64,000 nt of DNA from Synechococcus sp. RS9909 (GTDB lineage: Bacteria > Cyanobacteriota > Cyanobacteriia > PCC-6307 > Cyanobiaceae), in the NCBI RefSeq assembly GCF_014279595.1, contig NZ_CP047943.1, positions 992,001 to 1,056,000 on the forward strand. Direction: 5' to 3'. Of the stretch, positions 36,356-46,321 are shown piece by piece; position 1 is the stretch's first letter, and every line of letters starts with the position of its first letter. Below the pieces are notes generated by a model, which did no database searches, was not told where the DNA came from, and was given only the letters and a program-made list of their open reading frames with translations. The position numbers and the translations under genes were made by a program.

Positions 36356-38049
36356 GATGTCGCTGTGATCGGTGGTCCCAGCTTGGCGGGATCCGTCGCG
36401 CGGAGCAGCAGCAGTCGTTGGCGGGCCCGGGTGATCGCGGTGTAGAGCAGCGCCGTGGTGGTGTCATGTGGCATTTCAGACATCGTGTCGGGCCAGAGCA
36501 CCAACACCCGATCGGCTTCGCTGCCCTGGGCCTTGTGCACGGTGAGTGCCAGGGCGGGTTCGAGGCGCTTCAGGCGTGCCGGGTGGAACAGACGAAGCTG
36601 CGCTTCACCCCTGGCATCGACGGAGCGGAATAGCAGGCGGCGCTGCTCGCCCAGCCCCACCGTCAGGCCCCGGTCGCCATTGGCCAGCCCCAGCTCATCC
36701 TGGTTCTCGGCGCAGAGCACGGGTACGCCGATGGGCCATTCCTGAACGCCCCCGGCGGGCAGCAGCGCGCGATGCACCGCCTCCACCCCCCAGGGCCCGC
36801 GCCGCCGGGGGCAGAGCACCTGCAGGCTGTCCAGGCTCTGCAACACTGCCTCTGCGGCTTCGGCTTCAGCATCGAAGGCACCGCTGTCTCCCGGTTCCGG
36901 TTGGACGCTCTGCAAGGCAGCGCGCAGCTGTTGCCGTTGCTCCTGCAACGCCTCGATCACCACCGATGGGATGGTGCGCCGATCAGCCCGCTGCAGCTCA
37001 ACGTTGGTTTCGGCAAGGGCCGCGCCGAGTCGATCAGGCGCTGCCGCTTCCCAGAACGCCTCCATGCCCTCCTGAAGCAGCACGGCGCTGAGGTGGGCCA
37101 GGGCGCCGCGGTTGCGATACACCCGATGCAGCTCCACCGCGGCGCTGCCGAAGCGTTGCCGCTGAGCCGGCTGTTGCAGGTGGCTCCAGACCGCGCCCAC
37201 GCCGATCGGGGGCAGCTGGGCGGCATCACCCACCAGGATCAGCTGGGCGTTCGCGGCTAAGGCCTCCAGCAGGGCTGTGGCCATGGCCAGGTCCACCATG
37301 GAGAGCTCATCCACCACCAGCAGATCGAGAGGCAGGGGCCGGTGGCGATGGCGGCCGTAGCCGCCAGGCCTGGCTTGCAACCAGCGATGCAGGGTGGCGC
37401 AGGGCAGTTGCCCGAGGCGCTCCTGCAGGGGCAGCGGCAGCTGGGGCAGGCCGGAGCGGATCGCCTCCTGCAACCGCGCCGCCGCTTTTCCGGTGGGGGC
37501 CGCGAGGCCGATCCGCAGGTCCGCCTGGTGCTGCAGAGCCTGGGCGAGCATGCGCACCACCGTGCTCGTTTTTCCGGTGCCCGGCCCCCCGCTGAGCAAC
37601 ACGACCCGATGGCGCCCGATCGCCGCGACCGCCTCGCGCTGCTCCTGATTCAGCCCGTTCAGGAGGTCGAGATCCACAGCGGCGGGTGGGGGCAACCGAT
37701 CTGGGGCGCAGCGCTGCAGCAGGACCTCCACCAATTGCGCCATGCCCTGCTGCCAACGGCGGAAGCCGAGCCTGGTGCCCTCCCGCACCAGGGGGGCGTC
37801 GGGCCCATCCAGCCAGCCGCTCGCCTCCACCGCTTCGAGCTGCTCGGCGGCAACAACGCCATGGCTGGCACCGCTCGCCAGGGCCTCAACCAGGGCGAGC
37901 ACCACGGCATCGAGGTGGGGCGAATCCCGGCGCGGTGGCACGAGGCGGCGCAGGGTGGACAGCATGCCCTGCGCCAGGGCCAGGGAGGCCTCGCTGGCGA
38001 CTGGGTTGGAGCGGCTGCGTTCAGCCATGGCGGGAATGGGATGGGTCAT
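36352..38049 (-). CDS. recD: Exodeoxyribonuclease V alpha subunit (RecD)
   Basis: RecD is the fast 5'-3' helicase of RecBCD. The 565-aa protein has Walker A in VVLLSGGPGTGKTSTVVRML (about residues 146-165), the Walker B-like VVDELSMVDLAMA, the motif QLILVGDAAQLPPIGVGAVW, and a C-terminal ALTVHKAQGSEADRVLVL then TALLYTAITRARQ. It is somewhat shorter than E. coli RecD (608 aa). It overlaps recB by 4 bases and is followed by the cupin gene. Confidence 0.93.
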   Translation of the reverse strand: MTHPIPAMAERSRSNPVASEASLALAQGMLSTLRRLVPPRRDSPHLDAVVLALVEALASGASHGVVAAEQLEAVEASGWLDGPDAPLVREGTRLGFRRWQQGMAQLVEVLLQRCAPDRLPPPAAVDLDLLNGLNQEQREAVAAIGRHRVVLLSGGPGTGKTSTVVRMLAQALQHQADLRIGLAAPTGKAAARLQEAIRSGLPQLPLPLQERLGQLPCATLHRWLQARPGGYGRHRHRPLPLDLLVVDELSMVDLAMATALLEALAANAQLILVGDAAQLPPIGVGAVWSHLQQPAQRQRFGSAAVELHRVYRNRGALAHLSAVLLQEGMEAFWEAAAPDRLGAALAETNVELQRADRRTIPSVVIEALQEQRQQLRAALQSVQPEPGDSGAFDAEAEAAEAVLQSLDSLQVLCPRRRGPWGVEAVHRALLPAGGVQEWPIGVPVLCAENQDELGLANGDRGLTVGLGEQRRLLFRSVDARGEAQLRLFHPARLKRLEPALALTVHKAQGSEADRVLVLWPDTMSEMPHDTTTALLYTAITRARQRLLLLRATDPAKLGPPITATS

Positions 38050-41000
38050 GGCTGCCCCCCGTTGAGCACGCGATCCAGGGCCAGAATTCGCTGCACCGGC
38101 GCCGTCTCCACCAGCACCCCCGGGGTGGCGTTGCCGTCCAGGACGTTGGTGTCGTGGAGGTCTGTGCCTTGGACCTCGGGAAGGCCACGCAGAAAGACGT
38201 AGACATAACCGCCGAGATGGCGTTCGGGGGCGTAGTCAGGCAGGCGCCAGCGCAGAAAGCGATGCAGCGCCACCAGGTAGAGGTGGGCCTGCAGGGGGTA
38301 GTGGTGGTGCACCATCTCCCGCTCCAGAGCTTTGGGGTGGTAGTGGCTGGGTCCACAGGCCAAGGCCTGACTCGCTGGATCACGCTGCCCCAGCCAGTTG
38401 CTTTTCCAGTCCGCCACCCACCAACGGCCTGACTGGGGATCGGGGTCATCGCAGAACACCAGATCGATGGAGCCGGTGAGATAGCCGCGGCTGTGGATGG
38501 TCAGCTGGGCGATCCGGGCGGCGTAATCGCCCCCGAAGCGCGCCTCGGCTTGTACGCAGAAGGCTACAGCGAGGTTACGGGCCAACACCGCCTCGCCGTC
38601 GTGGGCTACGGGTAAATCGAAGTTCAGTTCATGGCGGCGGCGGTCGGCGTTGAGCTGCTGGAGACGGAGCCGGCCCAGGGCGCCCCCCAGCGGTGCCATG
38701 AGCAGCCGCTGCAGCCCTTGCTGCACTGCTCCAACCCAATCCGGCGCCAATCCGGCCCGGCGCAGTTCTTGCTCGATCGCGTCGCGACTGGTTGCATCCT
38801 CCGCAAGCGTGTCAAAGCCAACCCGCTCGAGAATGCGGTGGAGGCAGTCGCCGGCAGCCGGCCCGCGCGGGAACTCGCAGAGGGGCCCGTTAGCGCTCTC
38901 CTCCGCCGGCAGGGACTCTGCTGCAGCATCGAGTTCAGCCTCCGGGTCCCGGTCTCGGCCCTCCTCCTGGCGATGGGGATCCGACGCGTTGGCGCTCCAG
39001 GCGGAATAGCTGCTCCGCCCCCAGAGGCGGTCCAAGGGGCGCCGCGGCACAGCTCCCAGCTGCAGCTCCTGGCTCTGGACCGTGCGCTGCCAGCGGCGCC
39101 GCGGCGTCTCCGGTGGGAGCAGCAGCGGATGGAGACCTTCAGGCCTGGCTTGCAGCCACCCCTGAAGGGGGCCTGCTTCCTGGCCGCTCGCCTGGGCGTT
39201 GATCAGGATCAGCTGGCGCACGGCCCGGGTCATCGCCACATAGGCGAGTCGTTCCGCTTCGGCGCGGGTCTCGCCGTCTTCATGGGCTGCCATCGCCGCT
39301 CCCGCACCCCAGTCGCGGTTGAGGGCCACCAGCCAGCGGCCGTGATGGCGCCAGAGCGGTCCCTGGGCCGGCGCCGGTTCCTGCCAGAGATAGGGGCAGA
39401 TCACCACCGGATATTCCAGGCCTTTGCTGCGGTGCACGGTGACCACGGCAATGGCGCTTTGGGCCGTGTCGCTGTGGGGTTGGCGTTCCTCCGGTAACGC
39501 CTCCAGCGGTTGCAGGCGTTGGCGCCGCAACCAGTCGGCGGCGCTGGCGAGATCCAGTCCCAGGCGATGCACGGCGTCCTGCACCAGGCGGGCGCTCTGT
39601 TGCAGATCACCCCCAAAGCGCCCCCGCTCCGAGAGGCTGGCGACGGTGTTGCTTTCCATCACCTGGGCGAGACAGCCGAGCAGGCCGAGATGGTCCCACT
39701 GGGCCGCCAGGGCGTCGATGCGTTGGGCCAGGCGATCCAGCTGGCCGTTGTCTTCCGCTGCCTTCAGCTCCGCCGCTGACCACTGCATCAGGGCGGAGCA
39801 GGCAAGCAGCCGCAGGCGGGCGCCATCGGCAGGGTTGGCCAGGCTGTCGAGCAAGCGTTGCAGCGCCTCCGCTGCCGCTGTGGCCAGCACATCACCCTGG
39901 CTCACCAGACGGCTGGGTAGGCCGCTGGCCGCAAGCTGGCGGCGCATCGCTTCGGCCTGGCGGTGTTTGCTCACCAGGATGCAGAGATCACCGGGCTGGA
40001 GCGACGGCTGCCTGTGCAGGAGGTCAACGGCGATCTGCGCCACGATCCTGGGCAGTTGCTCGTCCAGGGCGGTTTTGCTGCAGGCGTTCCCGTCCGCCGT
40101 CAGGTCGAGCAGCTGCAGGGGGCCTTCTGAGCCGTTCTCGCTGAGGGGTTCGGCGCTGCTTCTGGCCTCCAGCGCCGGCACCTCCAGCTGAGAGTGACGC
40201 AGCCCTGGGGCCATGAAGCGGTTCAGGGCCTGCATCAGCGGGGCGGTGGTCCGGAAGTTGACGAGCAGGGCGTCGATGCGATCGGCCCGCTCGCGCGCCC
40301 GGCGATAGGTGTTCAGGTCGCCGCCGCGGAAGCGGTAGATCGCCTGTTTCGGATCGCCCACCATCAACAGCAGGTGCGCCTCGCTGCCCACGAACACGCT
40401 GCGCAGCAACCGCCATTGCAGCGGATCGGTGTCCTGGAATTCATCGATCAGGGCGACCCGGTAACGCCGGCGCAGCGCTTCGACCACCGCCTGCTGCTGG
40501 TCCGGCGGCTGGGTGGCTGGATCGAGGGCATCGAGCAGCCCGGAGAAACCGATCACGCCGCGCCGTTCGCGCCGTTGGCGGAGGGCCGCCAATCCCCACG
40601 GCAGGGCATGACGCCAGACCTGCTCGGCCGGTCCATCCCACAGATCGGCAATCGCCGTCATCAGCGCAGGGCTGGGCAGGCTGGCGGTGGTGTCTCCGGC
40701 CTGGCGCGCCACGCGGCTGAAATGGCCCGGGTGGAAGTAACCACCGAGCAGCTCCTGGGCGCGCACGGTGCCGTAGTGGGGGGCGGCGGGGCAGACCTCC
40801 TGCTGCTGCACCCAGGCATGGAGCAGTTGCTGGCGTTGCTTGCGCGGTTTCGGGCTGTAATCGCCGGTTTTTTTGAGGCCGGCACGGCTGCGCCAGTCGG
40901 CGGCGGCAACGCGGAAGGCGTTCTCGAGCGCTTCCCCTTCCTGCCGCCAGGCCTCGACGAAGTGTTGCCAGCGTTTCGGTCGCCAGTGCTCGAACTGTTC

Positions 41001-41690
41001 GCGAAGGTTCTGCTCCGGGTCGGGGGCGTCGGGGCCGGGATCGAGGGCAACGCCGCTGTCGCCATCCAGGCGCACCAGGGCTTGGCTGAGGGCCTCGGCG
41101 GAGAGTCCGGCTGCCTGCAGGCCGCGCAGGTCTCCAGGTTCAAGCTGCAGCACCTGCTGCTGCCAGTAATCATGAGCCACCTCCCGGCACAGCCGGTCGC
41201 TGTCGCTCTCTAGGGCCGGGTCCATTGCCTGGCCGCTCTGCAGGGCCTGACGCTGCAGGGTGCGACGGCAGAAGCCATGGATGGTGGTGATGTCGGCCCG
41301 CTCGAGGCTTTCCAGGGCGCTGAGCAGACGACTGGCGAGCTCGCGGCAACGGCCGGCCTCCTGGCCCTGGCGTGCCAACCAGTCGCGCAGCACCGGATCA
41401 GCTTCTTGCTGCGCAGCGCCGCACTGCGCAGCTGCTGAATCCTCAGGGGTCTGGATCGCGAGCAGGCCCTGGAGGGCCTGCTCCAGGCGCCGGCCGATGC
41501 GGTCGCGCAATTCCGCTGCCGCCGCATCGGTGAAGGTGACCACCAGCAGTTGGTTGAGATCCAGGTCGCGTTCGGTGATCAGGCGCAGCACCAGGTGGGC
41601 GAGGGCGAAGGTTTTTCCGGTGCCAGCACTCGCTTCAAGCAGGCGCACACCGGGATCGAGCGGATAGGCGTTGTGCTCGAACCGTCTCAT
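38046..41690 (-). CDS. recB: Exodeoxyribonuclease V beta subunit (RecB)
   Basis: From ATG 41690 (MRRFEHNAYPL) the protein is 1214 aa. It has UvrD-type helicase motifs (Walker A LEASAGTGKTFALAHL, IHGFCRRTLQRQAL, LIDEFQDTDPLQWRLL, VTVHRSKGLEYPVVICPYLW) and a C-terminal nuclease domain. The nuclease shows GDCLHRILERV and DLVFCDDPDPQSGRWWVADWKSNWLG, with the catalytic Asp and DWKS lysine. The enzyme resects double-strand breaks and loads RecA at Chi. The frame runs on to 41960, but that part is the shadow of recC. The recC stop and recB start overlap by 4 bases. Confidence 0.95.
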   Translation of the reverse strand: MRRFEHNAYPLDPGVRLLEASAGTGKTFALAHLVLRLITERDLDLNQLLVVTFTDAAAAELRDRIGRRLEQALQGLLAIQTPEDSAAAQCGAAQQEADPVLRDWLARQGQEAGRCRELASRLLSALESLERADITTIHGFCRRTLQRQALQSGQAMDPALESDSDRLCREVAHDYWQQQVLQLEPGDLRGLQAAGLSAEALSQALVRLDGDSGVALDPGPDAPDPEQNLREQFEHWRPKRWQHFVEAWRQEGEALENAFRVAAADWRSRAGLKKTGDYSPKPRKQRQQLLHAWVQQQEVCPAAPHYGTVRAQELLGGYFHPGHFSRVARQAGDTTASLPSPALMTAIADLWDGPAEQVWRHALPWGLAALRQRRERRGVIGFSGLLDALDPATQPPDQQQAVVEALRRRYRVALIDEFQDTDPLQWRLLRSVFVGSEAHLLLMVGDPKQAIYRFRGGDLNTYRRARERADRIDALLVNFRTTAPLMQALNRFMAPGLRHSQLEVPALEARSSAEPLSENGSEGPLQLLDLTADGNACSKTALDEQLPRIVAQIAVDLLHRQPSLQPGDLCILVSKHRQAEAMRRQLAASGLPSRLVSQGDVLATAAAEALQRLLDSLANPADGARLRLLACSALMQWSAAELKAAEDNGQLDRLAQRIDALAAQWDHLGLLGCLAQVMESNTVASLSERGRFGGDLQQSARLVQDAVHRLGLDLASAADWLRRQRLQPLEALPEERQPHSDTAQSAIAVVTVHRSKGLEYPVVICPYLWQEPAPAQGPLWRHHGRWLVALNRDWGAGAAMAAHEDGETRAEAERLAYVAMTRAVRQLILINAQASGQEAGPLQGWLQARPEGLHPLLLPPETPRRRWQRTVQSQELQLGAVPRRPLDRLWGRSSYSAWSANASDPHRQEEGRDRDPEAELDAAAESLPAEESANGPLCEFPRGPAAGDCLHRILERVGFDTLAEDATSRDAIEQELRRAGLAPDWVGAVQQGLQRLLMAPLGGALGRLRLQQLNADRRRHELNFDLPVAHDGEAVLARNLAVAFCVQAEARFGGDYAARIAQLTIHSRGYLTGSIDLVFCDDPDPQSGRWWVADWKSNWLGQRDPASQALACGPSHYHPKALEREMVHHHYPLQAHLYLVALHRFLRWRLPDYAPERHLGGYVYVFLRGLPEVQGTDLHDTNVLDGNATPGVLVETAPVQRILALDRVLNGGQP

Positions 41691-44600
41691 CGCTCCAGGT
41701 GCTCCACCAGGGGCTGGTACAAGCCTTGGAAGGCCGCCTCGAAACCCGGCGCCTCCAGCAGCTGCTCGCTGTCGCAGCCCTCGCCGAAGCAGAGGCGCAT
41801 CTCCGGCCGCTCCCGCTCGGGGAAGGCCTGGAAGTCGCCTTGCCACTGGCTGCGGAAGGCCCGGTTGGCGGTGTCTTCGCCTTTGTGCAGCTGCAGAGCC
41901 CGCGCCAGGCCACTCTCGGGAGGCACCGGCCAGCAGTGGCGCCAACCTTCCATCACGCAAGCCTGAAGAGTGTGGAGGTAGGCCGCGGCCCGATCCGGGT
42001 CGAACCCTCGCCAGCGCAGGGCCACAGCAAATCCGTCGCTGCTGCTCTTGCCCGTGTCGCGGGTGATCATCACCGTGTCGCGGCCCTCAGCCGCCGCCTG
42101 TGCCTGGAGGTGCTGCCACCAGCCGCGGAGCACCCCTCGCGCCCGCAAGCGCCCTGGCTGGGCGACCACCAGGGTGTCGCCGGCGACCAGGCGCCCACCT
42201 TGCCGCCGCACGGATCCGACCTGCAGCAGGGCGCTCTGCAGGCTTTGCCAGCGCTGCTCCAGGCGATCGGTCTCCACCGCGGCAGCAGCAGCCGGGGGAA
42301 GCCAGCCTCGGCCCCGGCTGCGTTCCAGCCAGTCGCCTGGTTCCGGCTCGCTCCAGCCGCGACCGTTCTCAGCCTCGGGCAGCTGATCAATCAGGTGCTG
42401 CAGGCGCTCCTGCAGCAGCGCCTGCCTGTCCCGTTCCGCCAGGTCGAGGGCCTCGAAGTCTTCGATCGGCTCCAGCCATTCCTGGGGCCTGAGGCCTTGC
42501 TCCTCCAGCCAGACCCGTTGGGGGGCCGCCAGCCAGCGTTCGATCCGCTCCGCATCCAGCAAACTGTGATCCAGCAAACCGTGATCCAGCGAACCGTTGG
42601 CCTCCTCTGCCGTGGCGTCGCTGAGGGTCCAATGCAGCGGTTGGGCCAGGCCCACCAGGTCATCGCTGGCGCTGGCTGTCACGCCAGAACCTCTCTCACC
42701 CCTGAGGGCCTGATCGAGGCAGCGGCGCGCCAGCAGCAAGCGTTGATCACAGCTCGCCAGAACACCCGGTGCCTGCGGTTGGAAGTTGGTCGGATCGAGC
42801 GGATTGGCGGCGGGTTGAAGCCGCAATGCCGTCATGGCGGCGGGGCCCAGCTGCTCTTCAAGCAGCGACAACCACTGCTGCACCGGCGCCGCGGGCGGCA
42901 ACGTCTCCCCCCGTCGCTCGTCGCGGGCGTTCCAGCTGATCAGCAGATGTTGGCGCGCTGAGAGCAGGGCCTCCAGGAGGGCGTAGCGGTCCTGATCGCT
43001 GGGGGAGGGATCCCCCAGCCGGCGTTGCTGTTCGAGCAGATGGAAACCGGGGCGCTCGCTCTGCCGGGGAAAACTGCTGGCATCCAGCCCCATCAGGATG
43101 ATCACCCGGTGCGGGATGGCGCGCATCGGTTCCAGGGCGCTGATCGTCACGGCGCCGCTGCGATGACCGAAGCGACCGCTGTCGCGTGAGAGCGCTTCCC
43201 GCAACACCGCCACCACCACGCTCGGTTCCAGCAGCAGAGCACAGGTGTCCGCCCGTTCCCGCCAGCCCTCCAGAGCCGCCAACACGGCTTGCTTCTCCTC
43301 GCTCCAGGCGCCGCCATCGCCGAAGAGCTCCTCCAGCAGGGTGAGCAGCAGGGGGATCCAGTCGCTGCAGCGACGCGGCTGGCCGAGGCGGTCGAGCCAG
43401 CGGGCGAGTCGATCGAGCAGGGGCCACCAGCGGCCCAGCTGCTCCGGTGTCAGCCCATCACTGAACGGGGCGGTGTCACCGTTGCCCACCGTGGTGGCGT
43501 CATCAAACACCAGGCCGAGCAACCAGCGATCCAGGCACCAGCGCAGGCTGTGGGTGGGATCGCCGCGCCGGTCGCGCCCATCGAGGCCCCAGCGGAAGCC
43601 GCTGCGCTGCAGGCAGCGATGGATCGCCTCCACCTCGCTGCGCTCCAGTTGTTGCGCCGCCTGCAGGGCCGGGTTGGCGAGCAGTTGCTCGAGCCCTGTG
43701 GCCGTCAGGCGTTCACCGGCCATCTCCAGAAGTTGGAGCACGCTCTGGCAGAGGCCGGGACTGTCCTGCTGGCTGCGGTCGGTGAGGCGCCAGGGCAGGG
43801 CGACGCCGGTGGCCGCGGCGTCGTTGAAGACCGAGCTCAGCAGCGGCGCGAAGTGATCGATCTGCGGGGTCATCACCAGCACATCCCGGGGTTGGAGCGT
43901 TGGGTCCGCCGCCAGCCACTGCAGGATCTGATCGCGCACCAGTTGCACCTCGCGCCAGCGGCCTGGGCTGGCCAGAAAGCGGAGTGACTCGTCTCCGACC
44001 TGATGGTGCAGGTCGGTGTCCTGTGTCACCACCAGCTGCTCCTGCAGTTGTTCCAGCAGGGAGGGACGTCGGTTCGCCTCGAGGGCGCTGGTCATCGGCG
44101 CGGCAAACAGATCCCCGTTGGTGCGTTCACCCAATTGACAGTCGCCGCTGCCTTCGAGCAGCAGCTGAAATTCCGCCCCCATGCGACCTGCCATCGCCTC
44201 CAGCCGAGGTGCCTCCAGCAACCAGGACCCATCCAGGGGGGCCTGCCAGTGGTCGCCCAGCCGGCGTCGCCGTTGCCCGGAGCGTTGCCAGAGATCCGGG
44301 CAGGGGGTGAGCAGAAACAACTGCACGTCGATCACGCCCGAGAGGGCCTGCAACAGCTCTACCTGCACCGGCGCCATGCTGCTGATGCCGAACAGGCGCA
44401 GCTGCCTGGGCAGGCACTCGGTTGGTGCTGCACCGGCGCGCAGCCGTTGCACTGCACGCCGCACCTGGAGGCCAAAGGGGGGGACGGGGCAGTGTCGGGC
44501 CAGCTGTTGCACCAGCAGGGGTTGCCACTGCAGGGCGGTCGGCAGGTCCGGGTCCGGGCCGCTGCGGTGCAGCCAACGCTCCAGCGCATCGGGCCGATAC

Positions 44601-45040
44601 AGGGCGTAATCGTCGATCGCATCGGCGAGGCTGCGGGCGAGCAGCCAGCGGTCCCGGTTCAGTTGACCGGGGCCGCTGGGGTGCAGGGCCATCCATTGGC
44701 GCAGCGGTTCGGCCTCCGCTTCTGCCAACAGGTCTGGAAGAACGTCGAGCACGCGCCACACCAGCCCCTCCGCCCGCCAGGGATCGTCGGCGTCGGCTTG
44801 GGAAGCGTCGCCATCAAGGCTGCGAACCAGCTGACGCAGGCGGGAGCCTGGGAAGGGGAATCGCACCAGGGCGCTGATGCCGTTGACGGCCGCGAGTTGC
44901 TCCCCCAGCCAGCGACTGGTGGGCCAGGTGTTGACCATCACCTCCACCTCGTCGAACGGTGCCGGTGGCGCCAGCCTCAGCTGTTCCGCCAGGATCCGGG
45001 CCAGCCATTCCGCCCGGTTGCTCCGGTAGACCGTCAGCAA
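41687..45040 (-). CDS. recC: Exodeoxyribonuclease V gamma subunit (RecC)
   Basis: RecC is the Chi-scanning, catalytically inactive helicase-like subunit. The 1117-aa protein begins MLTVYRSNRAEWLARIL from a TTG codon at 45040, with NTWPTSRWLGEQLA just after, the typical RecC N terminus. Other supported segments are ALHPSGPGQLNRDRWLLA, FGISSMAPVQVELLQAL, DVLVMTPQIDHFAPLLSSVF, and the C-terminal RHCWPVPPESGLA. The TTG start overlaps the stop of the upstream phosphatase gene by 7 bases; no in-frame ATG lies near. RecC, RecB and RecD are encoded in that order with 4-base overlaps, which favours stoichiometric production. Confidence 0.93.
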   Translation of the reverse strand: MLTVYRSNRAEWLARILAEQLRLAPPAPFDEVEVMVNTWPTSRWLGEQLAAVNGISALVRFPFPGSRLRQLVRSLDGDASQADADDPWRAEGLVWRVLDVLPDLLAEAEAEPLRQWMALHPSGPGQLNRDRWLLARSLADAIDDYALYRPDALERWLHRSGPDPDLPTALQWQPLLVQQLARHCPVPPFGLQVRRAVQRLRAGAAPTECLPRQLRLFGISSMAPVQVELLQALSGVIDVQLFLLTPCPDLWQRSGQRRRRLGDHWQAPLDGSWLLEAPRLEAMAGRMGAEFQLLLEGSGDCQLGERTNGDLFAAPMTSALEANRRPSLLEQLQEQLVVTQDTDLHHQVGDESLRFLASPGRWREVQLVRDQILQWLAADPTLQPRDVLVMTPQIDHFAPLLSSVFNDAAATGVALPWRLTDRSQQDSPGLCQSVLQLLEMAGERLTATGLEQLLANPALQAAQQLERSEVEAIHRCLQRSGFRWGLDGRDRRGDPTHSLRWCLDRWLLGLVFDDATTVGNGDTAPFSDGLTPEQLGRWWPLLDRLARWLDRLGQPRRCSDWIPLLLTLLEELFGDGGAWSEEKQAVLAALEGWRERADTCALLLEPSVVVAVLREALSRDSGRFGHRSGAVTISALEPMRAIPHRVIILMGLDASSFPRQSERPGFHLLEQQRRLGDPSPSDQDRYALLEALLSARQHLLISWNARDERRGETLPPAAPVQQWLSLLEEQLGPAAMTALRLQPAANPLDPTNFQPQAPGVLASCDQRLLLARRCLDQALRGERGSGVTASASDDLVGLAQPLHWTLSDATAEEANGSLDHGLLDHSLLDAERIERWLAAPQRVWLEEQGLRPQEWLEPIEDFEALDLAERDRQALLQERLQHLIDQLPEAENGRGWSEPEPGDWLERSRGRGWLPPAAAAAVETDRLEQRWQSLQSALLQVGSVRRQGGRLVAGDTLVVAQPGRLRARGVLRGWWQHLQAQAAAEGRDTVMITRDTGKSSSDGFAVALRWRGFDPDRAAAYLHTLQACVMEGWRHCWPVPPESGLARALQLHKGEDTANRAFRSQWQGDFQAFPERERPEMRLCFGEGCDSEQLLEAPGFEAAFQGLYQPLVEHLER

Positions 45041-45690
45041 GGCACGCGCTCGACCTGATCGGCGCGCTGCTGCAGGGCGGGGCTCGGCAGGGCAGTGTGT
45101 CCGATTACCTGCACAACGGCATCGCTTTCCGGGCAGTAAGCGGTGAGCAGTCCTCCATACACCGCGCCGGTGTCGATCATCACGATCTCCCCTTTGCGCT
45201 CCACCGAGGGCCTGGGCGTGTGGCCCACCACCACTCGGCCATAGCGACCGTCATAGCTGTCCCAGAAGGGTTCGCGGATGCGCAGGTCCGGTCGGCCTTC
45301 AGGATCGAAACCGGCGTGGGTGGCGACCCAGCCATCACCGCGATAAAGATCCGGCAGGCGGCGGAGACGTTGCAGCCACTGCCGCGTGAGGCCATCGCCG
45401 AGCTGCCGATAGGTGTCGATGCTGAGCAGCTGGCTGTCGCTCCGCCCGGGACTCCCTTCGAGGCCCTCGATCAACGCCTGTTCGTGGTTCCCTCGCAGCC
45501 AGGTGGCGCGACCGGTGCAGACCAGTTCCCACACCAGGTTGATGGTTTCGCTGATCCCCGGGCCGCGGTTGATCACATCACCACAGAACACCAGGTGATC
45601 GCCCGCGGGCAGCACAATGAGAAGCCGCCGCAGCGGCTGATGGCAACCGTGCACATCGCCGATCACCCAGTGACGAGGCGCCACAGCCAC
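45034..45690 (-). CDS. PPP-family metallophosphoesterase (Ser/Thr phosphatase-like)
   Basis: The protein has the PPP metal motifs GDVHGC, GDVINRGPG and GNHEQAL, and further on THAGFDPEG and VVVGHTPRPSVE. It is therefore a metal-dependent phosphatase of the bacterial PrpA/ApaH-like class; substrates could be phosphoproteins or dinucleotides. The start is uncertain. GTG 45690 places the first strand (HWVIGDVHG) near the N terminus, and the frame is open to 45753. It precedes recC with a 7-base overlap, so it shares the recBCD transcript. Confidence 0.83.
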   Translation of the reverse strand: MAVAPRHWVIGDVHGCHQPLRRLLIVLPAGDHLVFCGDVINRGPGISETINLVWELVCTGRATWLRGNHEQALIEGLEGSPGRSDSQLLSIDTYRQLGDGLTRQWLQRLRRLPDLYRGDGWVATHAGFDPEGRPDLRIREPFWDSYDGRYGRVVVGHTPRPSVERKGEIVMIDTGAVYGGLLTAYCPESDAVVQVIGHTALPSPALQQRADQVERVPC

Positions 45691-45780
45691 GGGATGACCT
45701 CTCTCAGCATCATTCCTTCGGATTCTGACGAACGGCCGGGATCGTGTCAGCAACCCTGCCTACGGTGTTGCCTCGCTGAG

Positions 45781-46035
45781 ATGAGAGTTGTGGATCCGCG
45801 CTCATTGCCGGTGGCCCGCCGGGTCGCCCTGTTGGTCAAGGCGATCGATGGGGCGCCGCGCACGAATGAGGCCCTGGCCAAGGCCGCCGATGGCGAAGCG
45901 ATGTTGGATGTGCTGGTGTCGGCGTCCGAAAAACTGGGCCTGGGCCTGACCCGCGAGGACTTGAGCCGAACGCCACCGATCCGCGACTGGATCTGGTGGC
46001 ACGGCAAACAGGCGCCGATCACGATCGGCAATTGA
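45781..46035 (+). CDS. Small conserved protein, weakly Nif11-like
   Basis: The 84-aa reading from ATG 45781 (MRVVDPRSLPVARRVALLVK) has a helical composition. Residues 28-62 (TNEALAKAADGEAMLDVLVSASEKLGL) recall a Nif11-type helical domain, followed by LTREDLSRTPPIRDWIWWHG. The similarity is weak, and I do not assign a natural-product precursor role. It diverges from the phosphatase gene across about 90 bases. Confidence 0.5.
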   Translation: MRVVDPRSLPVARRVALLVKAIDGAPRTNEALAKAADGEAMLDVLVSASEKLGLGLTREDLSRTPPIRDWIWWHGKQAPITIGN

Positions 46036-46065
46036 GTGATTTGCGATCGAGCCTCCGCTCCGGTT

Positions 46066-46296
46066 TCACCAGGGGTAATCCTCTGCTTTGGCATCCGGCG
46101 GGCAGGGATCGGACGCCCGACCTCCCGGTAGATCCTCATCGCTGATGATGTCGTTGAGGTAGGCAGCGCAGAGTTGTTCGGGGGTGAGTGAATTCACCCA
46201 GCTCTGCCAGCCACCGCCGGAATCCGCCCACGCCGCCCCGGCACTTGTCAGCACCAGGCTGAGGGCCAGGGGGTACAGACTGGACCGGTGGGGCAT
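46066..46296 (-). CDS. Small secreted protein of unknown function
   Basis: From ATG 46296 the protein is 76 aa with a signal peptide (SLYPLALSLVLTSAGAAWA, cleavage near residue 24). The acidic mature part has WQSWVNSLTPEQLCAAYLNDI and a second cysteine near the end (DPCPPDAKAEDYPW). The pair of cysteines could form a disulfide. No family recognised. The upstream extension to 46404 overlaps ycf54 and is rejected. Confidence 0.55.
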   Translation of the reverse strand: MPHRSSLYPLALSLVLTSAGAAWADSGGGWQSWVNSLTPEQLCAAYLNDIISDEDLPGGRASDPCPPDAKAEDYPW

Positions 46297-46321
46297 GGCT
46301 GAGCAGGGCGTCGGGGTCAAC

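Noticed and set aside
41690-41960. 90-residue N-terminal extension of RecB
   Set aside because: Lies within recC in another frame and is arginine/alanine-rich; RecB homology starts at MRRFEHNAYPL.
44003-45058. 351-aa plus-strand frame
   Set aside because: Antisense of recC.
45781-46035. Nif11 natural-product precursor call for the 84-aa protein
   Set aside because: The similarity is weak and no modification enzyme is nearby, so only a cautious name was given.
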